Below, piece after piece: positions 53,243-63,951 of a stretch of DNA of 64,000 nt. The position numbers and the translations under genes are program-made. Origin of the DNA: Halobacteriovorax sp. HLS (lineage in GTDB: Bacteria > Bdellovibrionota > Bacteriovoracia > Bacteriovoracales > Bacteriovoracaceae); contig NZ_QOCL01000003.1 of NCBI RefSeq assembly GCF_004006665.1, positions 558,001 through 622,000 on the forward strand, written 5' to 3'. Under the pieces are notes generated by a model. The model did no database searches. It had not been told where the DNA came from and saw only the letters and a program-made list of their open reading frames with translations. Position 1 is the first letter of the stretch; each line of letters starts with the position of its first letter.

Positions 53243-56038
53243 CTAACTCGGAAAGTATTTGTTTAAAGTAATAATAAAGTCATTTAAGTGAACAGGTTTG
53301 CTTAGACAATCGTTCATACCAGCTTCATAATACTTAATGACTTCCTCACTCATTACGGATGCAGTTAGTGCCACAATAATTGGAACACTTTCTTGATTGT
53401 TAAACGTTCTAATATCCTTAGTGGCCTCAATTCCATCCATTTCAGGCATATGATAATCCATAAAAATAAGGTCATAAGAATGTGACCTACAAAGTTCAAC
53501 TGCAATCTTACCATTTTCTGCTAAATCAGCGTCAATACCTAATTTTTTTAGTAATTTTAGTGTAAGAATTTGATTAATTTTATTATCCTCTGCCACAAGT
53601 ACTTTCACACCACTGATATTAAAGTTCCTATCCTGATCTTTCTTAGTATTAGTATCAGCAGTAGAACTAGCTCTATCCAAAACGATATTAATTTTAAAGA
53701 TTGTTCCATGATCTTTAGCAGTTGAAAAAGATATACTCCCTTCCATAGATTCAACTAATGACTTACAAATACTTAAACCTAGTCCAGTACCACCAAACTT
53801 TCTTGTCGTAGAAGGGTCTCCTTGATTAAAGGACTTAAATATATCTTTTTCAATATTTTCTCCCATTCCAATTCCATTATCACTTACTTCTATTATAGTG
53901 TTGACTCGGCCATCAGAGGTTGTTTCAAATCTAACAAAAACTTCAATCACACCACCTCTTGTAAACTTGTTAGCATTATTTACAAGATTATTTATTATTT
54001 GTTTTACTTTTGTAGGATCGCCACATACAAACTCACCTCCATCATGGTTCCAATGTAGAATAAAACTATTTCCAGTATTGGTATTTGAGGACTTAAACAA
54101 TAACAAAATATCCTCTATCTCTTTTTTTAAATTAAAATCAATCTTTTCAAGTTCAAACTTCTTAGTACTATACTTCGTATAGTCTAAGATATCATTGATA
54201 ATTGTTAAAAGATGGTTTCCACAGTTAATTATAGTTTCAATAGATTCTAAATTCTCCGTGTCTTTTAAGCGTGACTTAAGTATTTCCCCCATGCCTAAGA
54301 TACCATTCATCGGTGTTCTAATCTCATGGGACATATTGGCCAGAAACTTTGATTTTGCTTTATTCGCTTCAATAAGTCCTTGAGTTCTAGCAACAACTTT
54401 TTCTTCAAGCTCGTTATTTGACTTAGCAAGTAATTCCTTTGAAATTTCTAACTCTTTAACTAGAAGCTTAATTTTTGATTCTCTTCCAGTTATCACAAGC
54501 AAAAAGGCCCCAAGAACACTACAAACAAATAAACCTGCAGATAGTACAAACCAGGCATACCAAGTCTGTTTCTTAATATAGTAAAATGGTAGTTGATTTA
54601 TGACCATAACCCACTTCTTCGAATCAAAATCTATCTCAATTGACTTTTTTAATAAACCATTTACCTTTAATTCGAGATCCTTTGGATCAAAAGCATCACT
54701 CTTTCCTTCTGGATATTGATAAAGAAGCTCCTTATTTCCATCCTCTAATACAAATATTTCAAGACCTTCAGTATCAAGGTTTTTAAGAGTTTCTCTAAAG
54801 AGTGAGTGAATATTGAAAACACCAACCATGAAACCTTTTATGTGATTTCTTCTATCTTCGAGTGTTTCAATTTTCTTAGAGTAACTATACACAGGCTGAA
54901 AGACCAAGATTCCTTTTTCTGCCTTGCTTTCTTGCACTAAGTTTATTGGACTTGTTGCAATCAGCGCCCCTGAATCTCTTGCTTGTTGTAGGGCCATCAG
55001 ACGTAACTTATTTGAAGAAACATCAAAACCTTCTACTCGCATATTGCTATCATAGGGCTCAATATAGAGAACAGGAATATATGACTCTCTCTTTCCAGCA
55101 GAAACAAGTTGACCTTCTTTGTTACGCTCCTTAATCCTTATCCCTGTGGTCTTTTCAAAGTTCTTCCTATCCCTTTCGTAAACAATAGGATTCCATGAAA
55201 GAGCTTTAATTCCACTAGAGCTAGCTAATGAGCTCTCTACAAAATTTCTAAAATCTTTTCGAGACACTTTAGAGGAAGATTTATAAAAGCTAGCAAGAGA
55301 CTTTAATGCTGCTTCGTAGCTAGCTTTTTTAATTTTAAATTTTGTACGAATTGTATCTACTCTTGAGTTGAAAGTATTTAACTGTTTCTCTTGTTCCCAT
55401 TTACGAGCAAAGACAAAGAACACGATGATTAAGATGAACATTAAAGATACTGGAATAGAGAATGATACTTTTCTTGAACTCCACAAGGGATCGGTCTTAA
55501 AAAATGAAAAAATTATTGGTGTAATAATAATCGCCCCAATAGTATCCCCAACCCACCATGTAAACCAACTAAATAAAAGTGTGTCCAAATTTATGACACC
55601 AAAAAGATAAAGAGAACCAGAGCCAATTACAGAACTAATTAAGCACGATATAGGTCCAACAATCATTAAAAAGAGTAGTATATCTCTCGCGTCTTCTAGT
55701 CGGCTCTGTTGCAATCGTGACTTTCTTATTAGAATTTTTCCTAATATTGCCTGCAATGATGCGCCAAAAGCTATGCTTAGAGGTAGTCGAGATGCAATTA
55801 CAAAACCCTCAAATGAAGAATAATCTGAAGAGTTAGACAGATTAACAAGAAATGATCCTAAAAGAACACCTATGCAAGCGTGATAACCGAAGATTAAGGC
55901 TGAAGCGACAGCAACTCCAGCGGCAGGCCATATGGCGCTAGCAAATCCAGGAGGAATGGCAAGCAGCAGCCCCACTCTTCCAGAGAGGTAATAGGCTAAA
56001 GCTACCATGAGTATCTGTAGGCATTTTTTTACATTCAT
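53243..56038 (-). CDS. MASE1-CHASE hybrid sensor kinase
   Basis: The 931-residue protein has a MASE1-type multi-helix sensor (about 10-210, with PPGFASAIWPAAGVAVA), a CHASE domain (about 225-475, with SYIPVLYIEPYDSNMRVEGFD broken by SSNKLRL), a further helix (about 495-516), a coiled coil, HisKA with H571 (NMSHEIRTPMNG), HATPase with NLVNNANKF, SDNGIGMG and GGTGLGLSI, and a receiver with D861 and K914. No Hpt follows. CHASE domains bind small ligands such as cytokinin-like adenines. It stands alone; its stop is 3 bases from the preceding convergent gene. Confidence 0.92.
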   Translation of the reverse strand: MNVKKCLQILMVALAYYLSGRVGLLLAIPPGFASAIWPAAGVAVASALIFGYHACIGVLLGSFLVNLSNSSDYSSFEGFVIASRLPLSIAFGASLQAILGKILIRKSRLQQSRLEDARDILLFLMIVGPISCLISSVIGSGSLYLFGVINLDTLLFSWFTWWVGDTIGAIIITPIIFSFFKTDPLWSSRKVSFSIPVSLMFILIIVFFVFARKWEQEKQLNTFNSRVDTIRTKFKIKKASYEAALKSLASFYKSSSKVSRKDFRNFVESSLASSSGIKALSWNPIVYERDRKNFEKTTGIRIKERNKEGQLVSAGKRESYIPVLYIEPYDSNMRVEGFDVSSNKLRLMALQQARDSGALIATSPINLVQESKAEKGILVFQPVYSYSKKIETLEDRRNHIKGFMVGVFNIHSLFRETLKNLDTEGLEIFVLEDGNKELLYQYPEGKSDAFDPKDLELKVNGLLKKSIEIDFDSKKWVMVINQLPFYYIKKQTWYAWFVLSAGLFVCSVLGAFLLVITGRESKIKLLVKELEISKELLAKSNNELEEKVVARTQGLIEANKAKSKFLANMSHEIRTPMNGILGMGEILKSRLKDTENLESIETIINCGNHLLTIINDILDYTKYSTKKFELEKIDFNLKKEIEDILLLFKSSNTNTGNSFILHWNHDGGEFVCGDPTKVKQIINNLVNNANKFTRGGVIEVFVRFETTSDGRVNTIIEVSDNGIGMGENIEKDIFKSFNQGDPSTTRKFGGTGLGLSICKSLVESMEGSISFSTAKDHGTIFKINIVLDRASSTADTNTKKDQDRNFNISGVKVLVAEDNKINQILTLKLLKKLGIDADLAENGKIAVELCRSHSYDLIFMDYHMPEMDGIEATKDIRTFNNQESVPIIVALTASVMSEEVIKYYEAGMNDCLSKPVHLNDFIITLNKYFPS

Positions 56039-56161
56039 CTAAATCCAATAGCGGTATTTAAGTACCTATTTATCGGAGAGATTATTTATAGTTGTAAAAG
56101 AAGATAAAAAATTATTAATATATTATATTATGAGGTAGTAAAGAGACGGATCGTTGCAACT

Positions 56162-56191
56162 ATAACCTACAGAGATATCTCAGTAGGTTAT
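56162..56191 (-). terminator. Hairpin downstream of the 56201-56668 gene
   Basis: Stem ATAACCTAC/GTAGGTTAT (9 bp), with the inner GAGATATCTC palindrome extending it, lies 10 bases past the stop of the leftward gene. No T-run follows, so it is a probable but not certain terminator. Confidence 0.5.
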
Positions 56192-56200
56192 ATAATCAAT

Positions 56201-56668
56201 TTAGTATTTCTTTACTTTTGTTTTTCTAGATTCTAGCGAGTTGCCATTTTCGAAGATCAGCTTAACAACTTCTATTGTTTCAACTTTAGTTATAGGTCCA
56301 TTTCTTTCATTCTGATAAGTCAGTTTAAAAAGCTCAACAATTTTCTTAACTTCAGTTTTACCATTAGCATCAGCATTTCTAATAACTTCAGTAACAGGAT
56401 CGCAACTAAAGTCGCCAGAAGTATAACCAATACCTGTAAATATCGTATGCTTAAATAATGTTCCCTTAATCTCGCTAGTTGTTAGAGTAGCTTCTGGGGT
56501 TTTAATTGTACCTGCATGAGCATATTGCTCTTTCCACTCACACTTTAAGTTCTTACTGTTAACTGAGACTTTGATAAATTCTTTAGTTGTTGATATTGGG
56601 GCCGAGAATGTATTCGTCGATAAGATCAATGATGATAATAATCCTAAATTCGCTATTATTGACTTCAT
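56201..56668 (-). CDS. Small exported protein, unknown function
   Basis: This 155-residue protein has a signal peptide (cleavage after TFSA, near 23). The mature part is lysine/glutamate-rich with a few cysteines (near 43 and 84) and a TTSEIKGTLFKHTIFTGIGY segment suggesting beta strands. I recognise no family. AAAAAGGATACTT precedes the ATG. It stands alone and is followed by a hairpin. Confidence 0.65.
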   Translation of the reverse strand: MKSIIANLGLLSSLILSTNTFSAPISTTKEFIKVSVNSKNLKCEWKEQYAHAGTIKTPEATLTTSEIKGTLFKHTIFTGIGYTSGDFSCDPVTEVIRNADANGKTEVKKIVELFKLTYQNERNGPITKVETIEVVKLIFENGNSLESRKTKVKKY

Positions 56669-56976
56669 AAGTATCCTTTTTAATTTAATTATCTGATTCC
56701 TATAACAAAGAATTGGCCCCTAAATCTATCCAAACTGTAGAAATTACAATATTTATTGAATAAGACTACAGTTAGATAGGCCTATCCCCAAAGAAGTTCC
56801 TAAATGGCCTGCATACAATATCTTAATGACACTAACTTTGAGAAAATCTAATCTGTAAAATAAACGCTACAATCATTGTGATTCAGATAATTTAGAAATA
56901 AACTATACGTAGAAAATGAAGCTTTACGGTTAATTGGCCCCCTTTATTATAAGAGAAGAATTCTTAGGAGATTAAT
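56669..56976. other. 308-base upstream region of aspA
   Basis: It lies between the leftward small exported-protein gene and aspA, so it holds both promoters. It contains a perfect 12-bp palindrome GATAGGCCTATC at 56775-56786 and an 8-bp inverted repeat AACTGTAG...CTACAGTT at about 56742-56773. These may be operators. No ORF of note is visible. Confidence 0.4.
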
Positions 56977-58395
56977 ATGAGCACTCGAGTGGAACATGAC
57001 CTATTAGGACAAATGGAAATTGATGATTCAAAATATTTTGGCATTCACACACAAAGAGCAGTAAATAACTTTAAGATATCTAACTCTATCATTGGAGACT
57101 ACCCTATTTTCATAAAAGGCATGGTAATAGCAAAGAAGGCCTGTGCCAGTGCAAATAAAGAAATTGGAACAATTCCTTCTGATAAGTGTGACATGATTAT
57201 TCATGCCTGTGACAAGATTTTAGATGATATTAATAAGTATGCTCCCTATTTTCCTTCAGATTGTTTTCAAGGAGGCGCCGGAACTTCAGTCAACATGAAT
57301 ACAAATGAAGTTATCGCCAACGTTGCTCTTGAGATGAATGGATTTAAAAAAGGACAGTATGAAGTTTTAGACCCTAATGATCATGTTAATAAGTCTCAAT
57401 CAACAAATGACGCCTACCCTACAGGATTTAGAGTAGCACTTTACTATTATCTCACAGACCTAATGGGAAAACTTGAATACCTTGTAAATTCTTTTGATAA
57501 GAAGTCCCTAGAATTCAAAAGTGTATTAAAAATGGGTAGAACCCAGCTACAAGATGCTGTACCAATGTCTTTAGGTGAAGAGTTCGGTGCTTGGAAAACA
57601 AATATTCAAGAAGAAATCAAAAGTATTGAAAACGTGAGAGAACTAATTCTAGAGATTAACCTTGGTGCAACGGCCATTGGAACCGGCGTTAATGCTCCAA
57701 AGCAGTATTCTGATATTGCTGTTAAATATCTAGCTCAATTCACCGGAGCTAGTTTTATAAAAACTGAAAACCTAATAGAAGCAACTTCAGACTGCGGCGC
57801 GTATGTCATGATATCTGGGGCGCTCAAGAGGACATCGGTGAAGCTATCTAAAATTTGCAATGACCTAAGATTACTTTCTTCGGGACCAAGATGTGGCTTC
57901 AATGAGATTAACCTCCCTCAGCTACAGGCCGGATCTTCGATTATGCCAGCAAAAGTCAACCCAGTTATTCCTGAAGTTGTAAATCAAGTTTGCTTTAAAA
58001 TTATTGGAAATGATGTTGCTGTTTCATTTGCAGCCGAAGGTGGACAGTTACAACTTAATGTTATGGAGCCTGTTATAGCTCAGGCCATCTTTGAGTCTAT
58101 TGAACTTCTTAGTAACGCATGTACTACTTTAAGTGATAAATGTATTGATGGAATAACAGCAAACGAAGAACACACAAAGAATATGGTCCTAAACTCCATA
58201 GGGATAATTACATTTCTTAACCCATATATTGGTCACCACATGGGTGATCAAATTGGAAAAGAAGCTGCAACAACAGGAAAGAATGTTCGAGACCTAGTTC
58301 TTGAAAAAGGGCTCCTTTCAGAAAAAGAGCTTGATGATATTCTCAGTGTTCAAAACTTAATGCACCCTGAGTATAAGGCGAAGCTGTACAAATAA
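56977..58395 (+). CDS. aspA: Aspartate ammonia-lyase
   Basis: The 472-residue protein matches E. coli aspartase along its length: [49 protein letters not shown] and the signature [11 protein letters not shown] with its catalytic serine. It converts L-aspartate to fumarate and ammonia. The fumarate feeds the TCA cycle beside AcnB and Kor. Fumarase is closely related, but the [14 protein letters not shown] and [10 protein letters not shown] context and length favour aspartase. AGGAGATTAAT precedes the ATG. Transcription is probably its own, with a hairpin after the stop. Confidence 0.95.
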   Translation: MSTRVEHDLLGQMEIDDSKYFGIHTQRAVNNFKISNSIIGDYPIFIKGMVIAKKACASANKEIGTIPSDKCDMIIHACDKILDDINKYAPYFPSDCFQGGAGTSVNMNTNEVIANVALEMNGFKKGQYEVLDPNDHVNKSQSTNDAYPTGFRVALYYYLTDLMGKLEYLVNSFDKKSLEFKSVLKMGRTQLQDAVPMSLGEEFGAWKTNIQEEIKSIENVRELILEINLGATAIGTGVNAPKQYSDIAVKYLAQFTGASFIKTENLIEATSDCGAYVMISGALKRTSVKLSKICNDLRLLSSGPRCGFNEINLPQLQAGSSIMPAKVNPVIPEVVNQVCFKIIGNDVAVSFAAEGGQLQLNVMEPVIAQAIFESIELLSNACTTLSDKCIDGITANEEHTKNMVLNSIGIITFLNPYIGHHMGDQIGKEAATTGKNVRDLVLEKGLLSEKELDDILSVQNLMHPEYKAKLYK

Positions 58396-58410
58396 GGCAT
58401 AAGCACTTTA

Positions 58411-58434
58411 AGGGAGTCACATCAGCTCCCTAGA
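58411..58434 (+). terminator. Weak terminator-like hairpin after aspA
   Basis: The stem AGGGAG/CTCCCT with a 9-base loop lies 16 bases past the aspA stop. The tract after it is A-rich (AGAAATT), so the evidence for termination is modest. Confidence 0.45.
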
Positions 58435-58511
58435 AATTCAAATATTCTTACTTGAATTTAAATATTTCTTTTGGCAATATTCTTAGCTAAATAACTAAAT
58501 CAAGGATATCT

Positions 58512-59489
58512 ATGAAAATCGTGCTTCTTTCACTAACTCTCCTCTTAATGGGGTGTAATTCTAAAGTCGAGATAAATGTAGGATCAAGTGTTGAGCTTAC
58601 CAAATGGAATGAAACAGAAAACACTAAAGGTCTAATAAAATACATCAAAGACTCAGCAACTGAAGGACATGAGAACTATGTTCCTCCAATAGACAGAATT
58701 GCTGTTTTTGATAATGATGGGACACTTTGGTCTGAACAACCTTTCTATTACCCAGTTCAAGCCCTACTCGACTTTTACAAAGAAATTATCGTAATCAAGC
58801 ACAAAAAAGGTATTTCAAGTGTAGACACTATTTTAAAAAATGGTGTCCATAAAGCATCTAAGAAAGATCTGGTTTTTGTTTTAAAGACTATTCAGTCAGG
58901 TACAACAAACGAAGAGTTTGAGCAGTTCGTTAAGCTCTGGTTAACAACTAAGAAGCACAAGAAATTTGAAAAACTATATTACAAAATGACATATGCACCG
59001 ATGACTGAGCTTTTAAATATATTAAAAGAAAATGATTACGAAGTCTTCATGGTAACAGGTGGGGAGACACAATTTGCGAGAGTTCTAAACAGAATATCTT
59101 ATCAATTACCAGAGCAAAATATTATAGGAACAACCTTCTCTAAGAAAGTAATTGAAGAAGATGGACAAATGAAGGTTATAAGAACAAACGATGACTTCTT
59201 TTTAAACGACAAAGAAGGGAAAATAGTAAGCATTGTCGAAAAAATCGGTAAAGTTCCTACTATTGCATTTGGCAACTCGGACGGAGATTTTGCAATGCTA
59301 AAATACACAAAACTTAATTCTAAGTACAAGACATACGCTGCCGTTATCAGACATGATGATGAACCTAGAGAGTTTCTATACGACAGAGAAACTCACGTAG
59401 GAAAGTTAGACAAAGTCTTAGACGAGTCTAGTAAATACGGAATCGAAATTATTTCAATGAAAAAGGACTTTAAAATTCTTTTCGAATAG
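58512..59489 (+). CDS. HAD-family phosphatase-like lipoprotein
   Basis: The 325-residue protein has a lipoprotein signal with lipidated C15 (LLMGC). The HAD core has motif I FDNDGTLW (D in DxDGT), motif II in MVTGG, and a late FGNSDGDFAML motif IV. It resembles the phosphoserine-phosphatase-like HAD group. Being a lipoprotein places it outside the inner membrane, where it could release phosphate from exported organic phosphates. It stands alone 116 bases after aspA. Confidence 0.88.
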   Translation: MKIVLLSLTLLLMGCNSKVEINVGSSVELTKWNETENTKGLIKYIKDSATEGHENYVPPIDRIAVFDNDGTLWSEQPFYYPVQALLDFYKEIIVIKHKKGISSVDTILKNGVHKASKKDLVFVLKTIQSGTTNEEFEQFVKLWLTTKKHKKFEKLYYKMTYAPMTELLNILKENDYEVFMVTGGETQFARVLNRISYQLPEQNIIGTTFSKKVIEEDGQMKVIRTNDDFFLNDKEGKIVSIVEKIGKVPTIAFGNSDGDFAMLKYTKLNSKYKTYAAVIRHDDEPREFLYDRETHVGKLDKVLDESSKYGIEIISMKKDFKILFE

Positions 59490-59491
59490 AA

Positions 59492-59526
59492 AAGTGCGGG
59501 AGAGATTTCTGCCGCGCTTACTTTTC
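59492..59526 (+). terminator. Terminator after the HAD lipoprotein gene
   Basis: Stem AAGTGCGG/CCGCGCTT (8 bp with one G-U pair) begins three bases after the stop, and TTACTTTTCATTT follows. This is a good intrinsic terminator. Confidence 0.75.
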
Positions 59527-59545
59527 ATTTCCATTAACAACATAC

Positions 59546-60523
59546 TTAGTCATCTTTTATAAAGTTATATACATTTATTCTTTTCTTAGATTTGACCTTA
59601 TAATTGGATCTCTTTGTACCTGTTCTGTATAATCTCTCTTTTATCGAAAAGGGGTCTACATTAGGATCTATTGATAATAATAATGATATGGCCCCTGAAA
59701 CAAATGGAGCGGCCATAGAGGTACCTCTCTTATAGGAATAACCACTTTCGGTGATATCAGTTGAATAGATTTTTTCCCCTGGAGCAAGGATATCAACTTT
59801 CTTAGTTCCGTAATTACTTTCAGCATGAATTCTTCCATTCATCGCTAAATTGCCAACAATTATAACATCTTTGTAATTGGCTAAAAATATTCTTCTTCTA
59901 TTAATATCTTTGCCACTATTTCCAGCTGCGCCTACAACGATAACACCTTTCGAAGTAGCATAGTTCACTGCCTGCTCTAATTCAGGAATATCTTTGTACT
60001 CAATCCAAGAGCAATTGATAACTTTTGCTCCATTATCAACGGCGTATCGAATAGCTCGAACAGAGGCAAGAGCATCGGAAGTTTTACCATCAAAGGCCTT
60101 TAAGATCATTAACTTTGCACTAGGGTTAATACCATTAATACCTATACCGTTATGAGCAGCTCCAATAATGCCCGCAACGTGTGTACCATGACCATGTGTA
60201 TCTTCAAGAGTGTTATTATTACTTACAAAATTAAAACCGTTAATATCATCAATGTGGCCATTATTATCATCATCAACTCCAACAATTCCATTTTTCTCAG
60301 CTTCATTAACCCAGAGCTGATCTCTAAGGTCAGGATGATTAATATTTGCTCCAGTATCGATTACAGCGACGACAGTATTGTCGAATTCATAATTATTCCA
60401 AATCAATTCAATTTTATCTCCATCAAATGATTTATAAACCCACTGCTTGCTAGTATAAGAAGCATTGATGGTAAAAGTGAAAAAATTGGAAATAATGAGG
60501 ACTAATACGGAAGTTCTTTTCAT
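59546..60523 (-). CDS. Exported subtilisin-like serine protease (S8)
   Basis: The 325-residue protein has a signal peptide (cleavage near 21, TINA-S) and the S8 triad: D56 (AVIDTGANI), H112 (HGTHVAG) and S269 (GTSMAAP), with the oxyanion N202 (AAGN). A DDDNNGHIDD segment near 83-93 may bind calcium. Only a short pre-part precedes the catalytic domain, so no large inhibitor I9 pro-domain is visible. It is a candidate digestive enzyme. The ATG at 60523 was chosen over an upstream start, since it gives a clean signal peptide. Confidence 0.93.
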   Translation of the reverse strand: MKRTSVLVLIISNFFTFTINASYTSKQWVYKSFDGDKIELIWNNYEFDNTVVAVIDTGANINHPDLRDQLWVNEAEKNGIVGVDDDNNGHIDDINGFNFVSNNNTLEDTHGHGTHVAGIIGAAHNGIGINGINPSAKLMILKAFDGKTSDALASVRAIRYAVDNGAKVINCSWIEYKDIPELEQAVNYATSKGVIVVGAAGNSGKDINRRRIFLANYKDVIIVGNLAMNGRIHAESNYGTKKVDILAPGEKIYSTDITESGYSYKRGTSMAAPFVSGAISLLLSIDPNVDPFSIKERLYRTGTKRSNYKVKSKKRINVYNFIKDD

Positions 60524-60846
60524 AAAATAATAGATATCATATTGAAAAAAAATATCTTGTTTTTTGAATTTTTTATAACAAAAGAATAGATCCAACAGAG
60601 TGGCTTTACTAAAGTATTATTTAGATAAGCCGATATAAATATGTGAATTTAAGTTGGAAACTGGAATATTTATAAGCAAAGAGTAATTTTGCCAATTTTT
60701 ACGGTGGTTACAGACTTTTAAAGTAATTAATGAGCTTAAATAAACAGATGTAAGTACCTGTTTTCACACTTAGCTATAAAATTAGCCCTTTAGAATCCTA
60801 GGGCATGGTAGAGTTAAGTGTTTGCAAATTTACTAAGAAGGAACAT
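60524..60846. other. Divergent intergenic region upstream of the LamG lipoprotein gene
   Basis: The stretch separates the subtilase and LamG genes. It contains an inverted repeat AAACAG (60742-60747)/CTGTTT (60758-60763), 84 bases before the preferred start. No gene is visible in it apart from an optional ATG start at 60805 for the LamG gene. Confidence 0.35.
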
Positions 60847-63800
60847 TTGCTTAGATATAAGATCCTATTAATATTAGCTTTCCAAGTTTTCTTTTACGGT
60901 TGTAAAAGCCAATTGAAAGTGGACTCAGAGTCAATTCGAAGCAGAAGCCTCTGTCCGAACTCTCCATTAGAAAATGGCACCTGTGTACTAGGTGTAGAAC
61001 AATCTTGGAACTTTGATAATTCTGCAGACTATACATTCCCTACAAATTACATAGAAGTTAACTCAGGAGCAGCAAGTTTAAAAGTAGTTGATGTCAATCA
61101 CTCTACTTCAGACTTCTCTAGTGGTACTCACGTTGGCACTTATATAAATTCAAATAATAGACTTAGCATTTCAGATAAATATAGTAGCGCTCTAAATGTT
61201 AAGAATATCTTTCCGGACTACGTTTCAAACTTAGTTGGCTATTGGAGACTAGATAACGACCTAACCGACAGCTCACCAAGTAATTTAACAACAGTTTCTT
61301 CTACCGGTTCAAGCTTTAGTACTGATTCTAAAATAGGAACTCATTCCCATGCTTATTCAAGTAACCCGACAGGAGTTAGGGCTTCAGGATTTCCTAATCT
61401 AACAAATCAATTATCGATCTCCTTTTGGATAAATGTAACCTCTCATAATTCGTCTAGAAGAGTATTTTCTAAAGGACTTGATGACGCTAATGTTGACTTT
61501 CAATTCTTATCAAATAGTTCTGGATTATTTACTTTCAACAGTACCTCATGTTCAACACCATACAATCAAGAAGTAGTCCTAGGTGTCTGGACACACTTTG
61601 TAATTGTTCTAGATGGTGCAAACCTAAAAGTATTTAAAGATTCCGTTAAAACTCATGAGCAAAGCTGTAGCGCCTCTATTTCTAACAAAGGTGATAATTT
61701 TGTTATCGGGTCAAATCAAAGTGGATTTAGCTCTCTAGATGGAAAAACAGATGAGGTAGCTCTTTGGAATAGAGGTCTTAGCGAAGCAGAAGTTAGAAAG
61801 CTATATGAAAATCAAGCACAAAACTTTTCTGAACTAATGTCCACATGGACTCCAAAGTTCTCAAATCTAATTGGATATTGGAAGATGAATGGCAACTGGC
61901 TAGACTCATCTTTAAATGGAAATCACGCTACACCTTCAGGATCTCCTCTGTTCTCAACTGCACAAAAACTTGGAACTCATTCAAGTATATTTGATGGTAT
62001 TAACGATACCGCAACTGCTAATGCTTCAAGTACTTACCTTGCAAGCTCTAATCAACCATTGAGCTTAATGGCATGGATAAAACCTACTTCTATCGGAACA
62101 GGAAATGTGGTAAATAGAGTTATCAATTTGCATCGTGACACAACAGCTGGAACAACTGTTGCTCTGGCTCTAGGGTCAAATAATAGAATTCAATACTATA
62201 ATCATGCTGACACAAGTGCGACTTCATTTGATTCATTAGCTATTTTAAATAAGTGGCAACATATTGCACTCGTTTATAATGGCACTTGTTTTCAACCTTA
62301 TCTAAATGGTGTCAAAGATGGAGTATGCTCAACAAAGTCTTTAAGTGCTGGTGGATCTTACGAATTGACTATAGGTAGTTATAATGGTTCTTCAAACCAA
62401 TATGCGGGAGAACTTGATGATGTCGCAGTCTTTAATACAAACCTAGACGAGGCGGAAATTAACCTCATTTACAATAGACAAAAACAAAAATCAGCGGCTC
62501 ACTACGACTCACCTATTATAGACCTAGGGGCAGATACTAATATTCCATTTCTTGAAACAATAACACCTCTTCCATTTATGAAAGAAATTGTTGGTCCAGT
62601 ATCTGAAAACTCAACCAGCTATTCTTCGTTAGTTGCAGATTTGAGTACTGGCCTAGTTGGTAACTGGCATTTTAATGAAACTTCATTTGGCACAGCTCCT
62701 GGCGCAACCGACTTTGCAGATAGCTCAAGTTATGGCAACCATGGCGTGGGTGTTAACACACCTGTTCTTTCAACAAACTCAGTTCTTGGCGGAGCAGTCG
62801 AATTGCAAGATACAGATATGGATACTATCAACTTTGGGAGTTCAGCATCACTAGACTTTGCCTCAGACTTTACAATTTCTACTTGGGTATATTTAGAAAG
62901 CTATCCGACTGCAGCTCAGGATTACCTAATATCTAAAGGAAACTATAGCTCAGCAGGTTGGGCAGTAGGCATTATTGGAACAACTAGCAGCTGCGCAGGA
63001 CTAGATGGAGCAATTTACTTTAGTGATGGTGATGGTGGATTTCACGCGTGTACAAATACTGCGATACCATTGAATAAATGGTCACATATACTCGTTAGGT
63101 ATGAAAGTGGAACGGTTAATATCTATTTAAATGGAGTACTTGTAGGCCAAGAAAGTTCTATAACAGTGCAATTTGATTCTTCTTATGACGTAATTCTAGG
63201 GAAAAGGTCTCCTAATGATTATCACTATAACGGACTGGTTGATGAGCTGGCCATTTGGAATAGGGCCCTCTCCAATAGTGAAGTACTGCACCTCTACCAA
63301 AGAGTTGCAAATAGGATTAAGTATCAAGTACGATCATGTAATGATGCAAATTGTGATTCCGAAGTTTTTATAGGGCCAGACGGAACATCTAAAACCTATT
63401 TTTCAGAATATCATAACAATAGTGTGATAGATGCTAGCGGAAATCCTATTGGTTCTGTTGTTGCGAACTCGGCAAGGTTTACATTCACAGATTTTGTAAC
63501 AGCACCGGCAAGTAATCGATATTTTCAATATAGGCTATACCTTGAGAGTGACGATGAATCTGGTCTATGCGCTGGAAAGCTCTGTATGCCCGAAATAACT
63601 TCATTGAATCTGTCTTCTAGCAATATCTACTATGGAGACTCTCCATCAATTGTTACAAACACTCCTCTAAGCTATAGTAAAATTGAATCAATCTCTATAA
63701 CAGAGATTGGAACCTGCCAGATCGGTTACCAAATCTCAAACAATGGAACAGATTTTTACTTCTGGAATTCATCGACATGGACACCAGTTTCCTCTAGTGC

Positions 63801-63951
63801 TGATAGGAGTAACCTAAGTGTACTAGCTGAAAAGATTTCATTATTTCCAACCCAAGTCGGAGCAGGAAATCTCTATATAAAGGCATACCTAACCTCCGAC
63901 ACCACACAGTCGTGTTCTATTGATAAAATATCAGTTAAGACTATTAACTAA
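60847..63951 (+). CDS. Large lipoprotein with three LamG-like domains
   Basis: The protein (about 1034 residues from TTG) has a lipoprotein signal with lipobox FFYGC, then a Cys-rich pre-region, and three LamG/concanavalin-like jellyroll domains (about 130-330, 345-550, 630-825). Each domain opens with (L/I)(V/I)GxW and closes with a DEVALWNRGLSEAEV-type block. The C-terminal about 200 residues are a different region with CNDANCDSE. LamG proteins bind sugars or proteins, so it is probably a surface adhesin. The TTG at 60847 has AAGGA four bases upstream; the ATG at 60805 is less well placed. The gene is complete; its TAA ends at 63951. Confidence 0.85.
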   Translation: MLRYKILLILAFQVFFYGCKSQLKVDSESIRSRSLCPNSPLENGTCVLGVEQSWNFDNSADYTFPTNYIEVNSGAASLKVVDVNHSTSDFSSGTHVGTYINSNNRLSISDKYSSALNVKNIFPDYVSNLVGYWRLDNDLTDSSPSNLTTVSSTGSSFSTDSKIGTHSHAYSSNPTGVRASGFPNLTNQLSISFWINVTSHNSSRRVFSKGLDDANVDFQFLSNSSGLFTFNSTSCSTPYNQEVVLGVWTHFVIVLDGANLKVFKDSVKTHEQSCSASISNKGDNFVIGSNQSGFSSLDGKTDEVALWNRGLSEAEVRKLYENQAQNFSELMSTWTPKFSNLIGYWKMNGNWLDSSLNGNHATPSGSPLFSTAQKLGTHSSIFDGINDTATANASSTYLASSNQPLSLMAWIKPTSIGTGNVVNRVINLHRDTTAGTTVALALGSNNRIQYYNHADTSATSFDSLAILNKWQHIALVYNGTCFQPYLNGVKDGVCSTKSLSAGGSYELTIGSYNGSSNQYAGELDDVAVFNTNLDEAEINLIYNRQKQKSAAHYDSPIIDLGADTNIPFLETITPLPFMKEIVGPVSENSTSYSSLVADLSTGLVGNWHFNETSFGTAPGATDFADSSSYGNHGVGVNTPVLSTNSVLGGAVELQDTDMDTINFGSSASLDFASDFTISTWVYLESYPTAAQDYLISKGNYSSAGWAVGIIGTTSSCAGLDGAIYFSDGDGGFHACTNTAIPLNKWSHILVRYESGTVNIYLNGVLVGQESSITVQFDSSYDVILGKRSPNDYHYNGLVDELAIWNRALSNSEVLHLYQRVANRIKYQVRSCNDANCDSEVFIGPDGTSKTYFSEYHNNSVIDASGNPIGSVVANSARFTFTDFVTAPASNRYFQYRLYLESDDESGLCAGKLCMPEITSLNLSSSNIYYGDSPSIVTNTPLSYSKIESISITEIGTCQIGYQISNNGTDFYFWNSSTWTPVSSSADRSNLSVLAEKISLFPTQVGAGNLYIKAYLTSDTTQSCSIDKISVKTIN

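Noticed and set aside
58411..58434. Hairpin after aspA as a strong terminator
   Set aside because: It lacks a T-run, so only a weak terminator call was kept.
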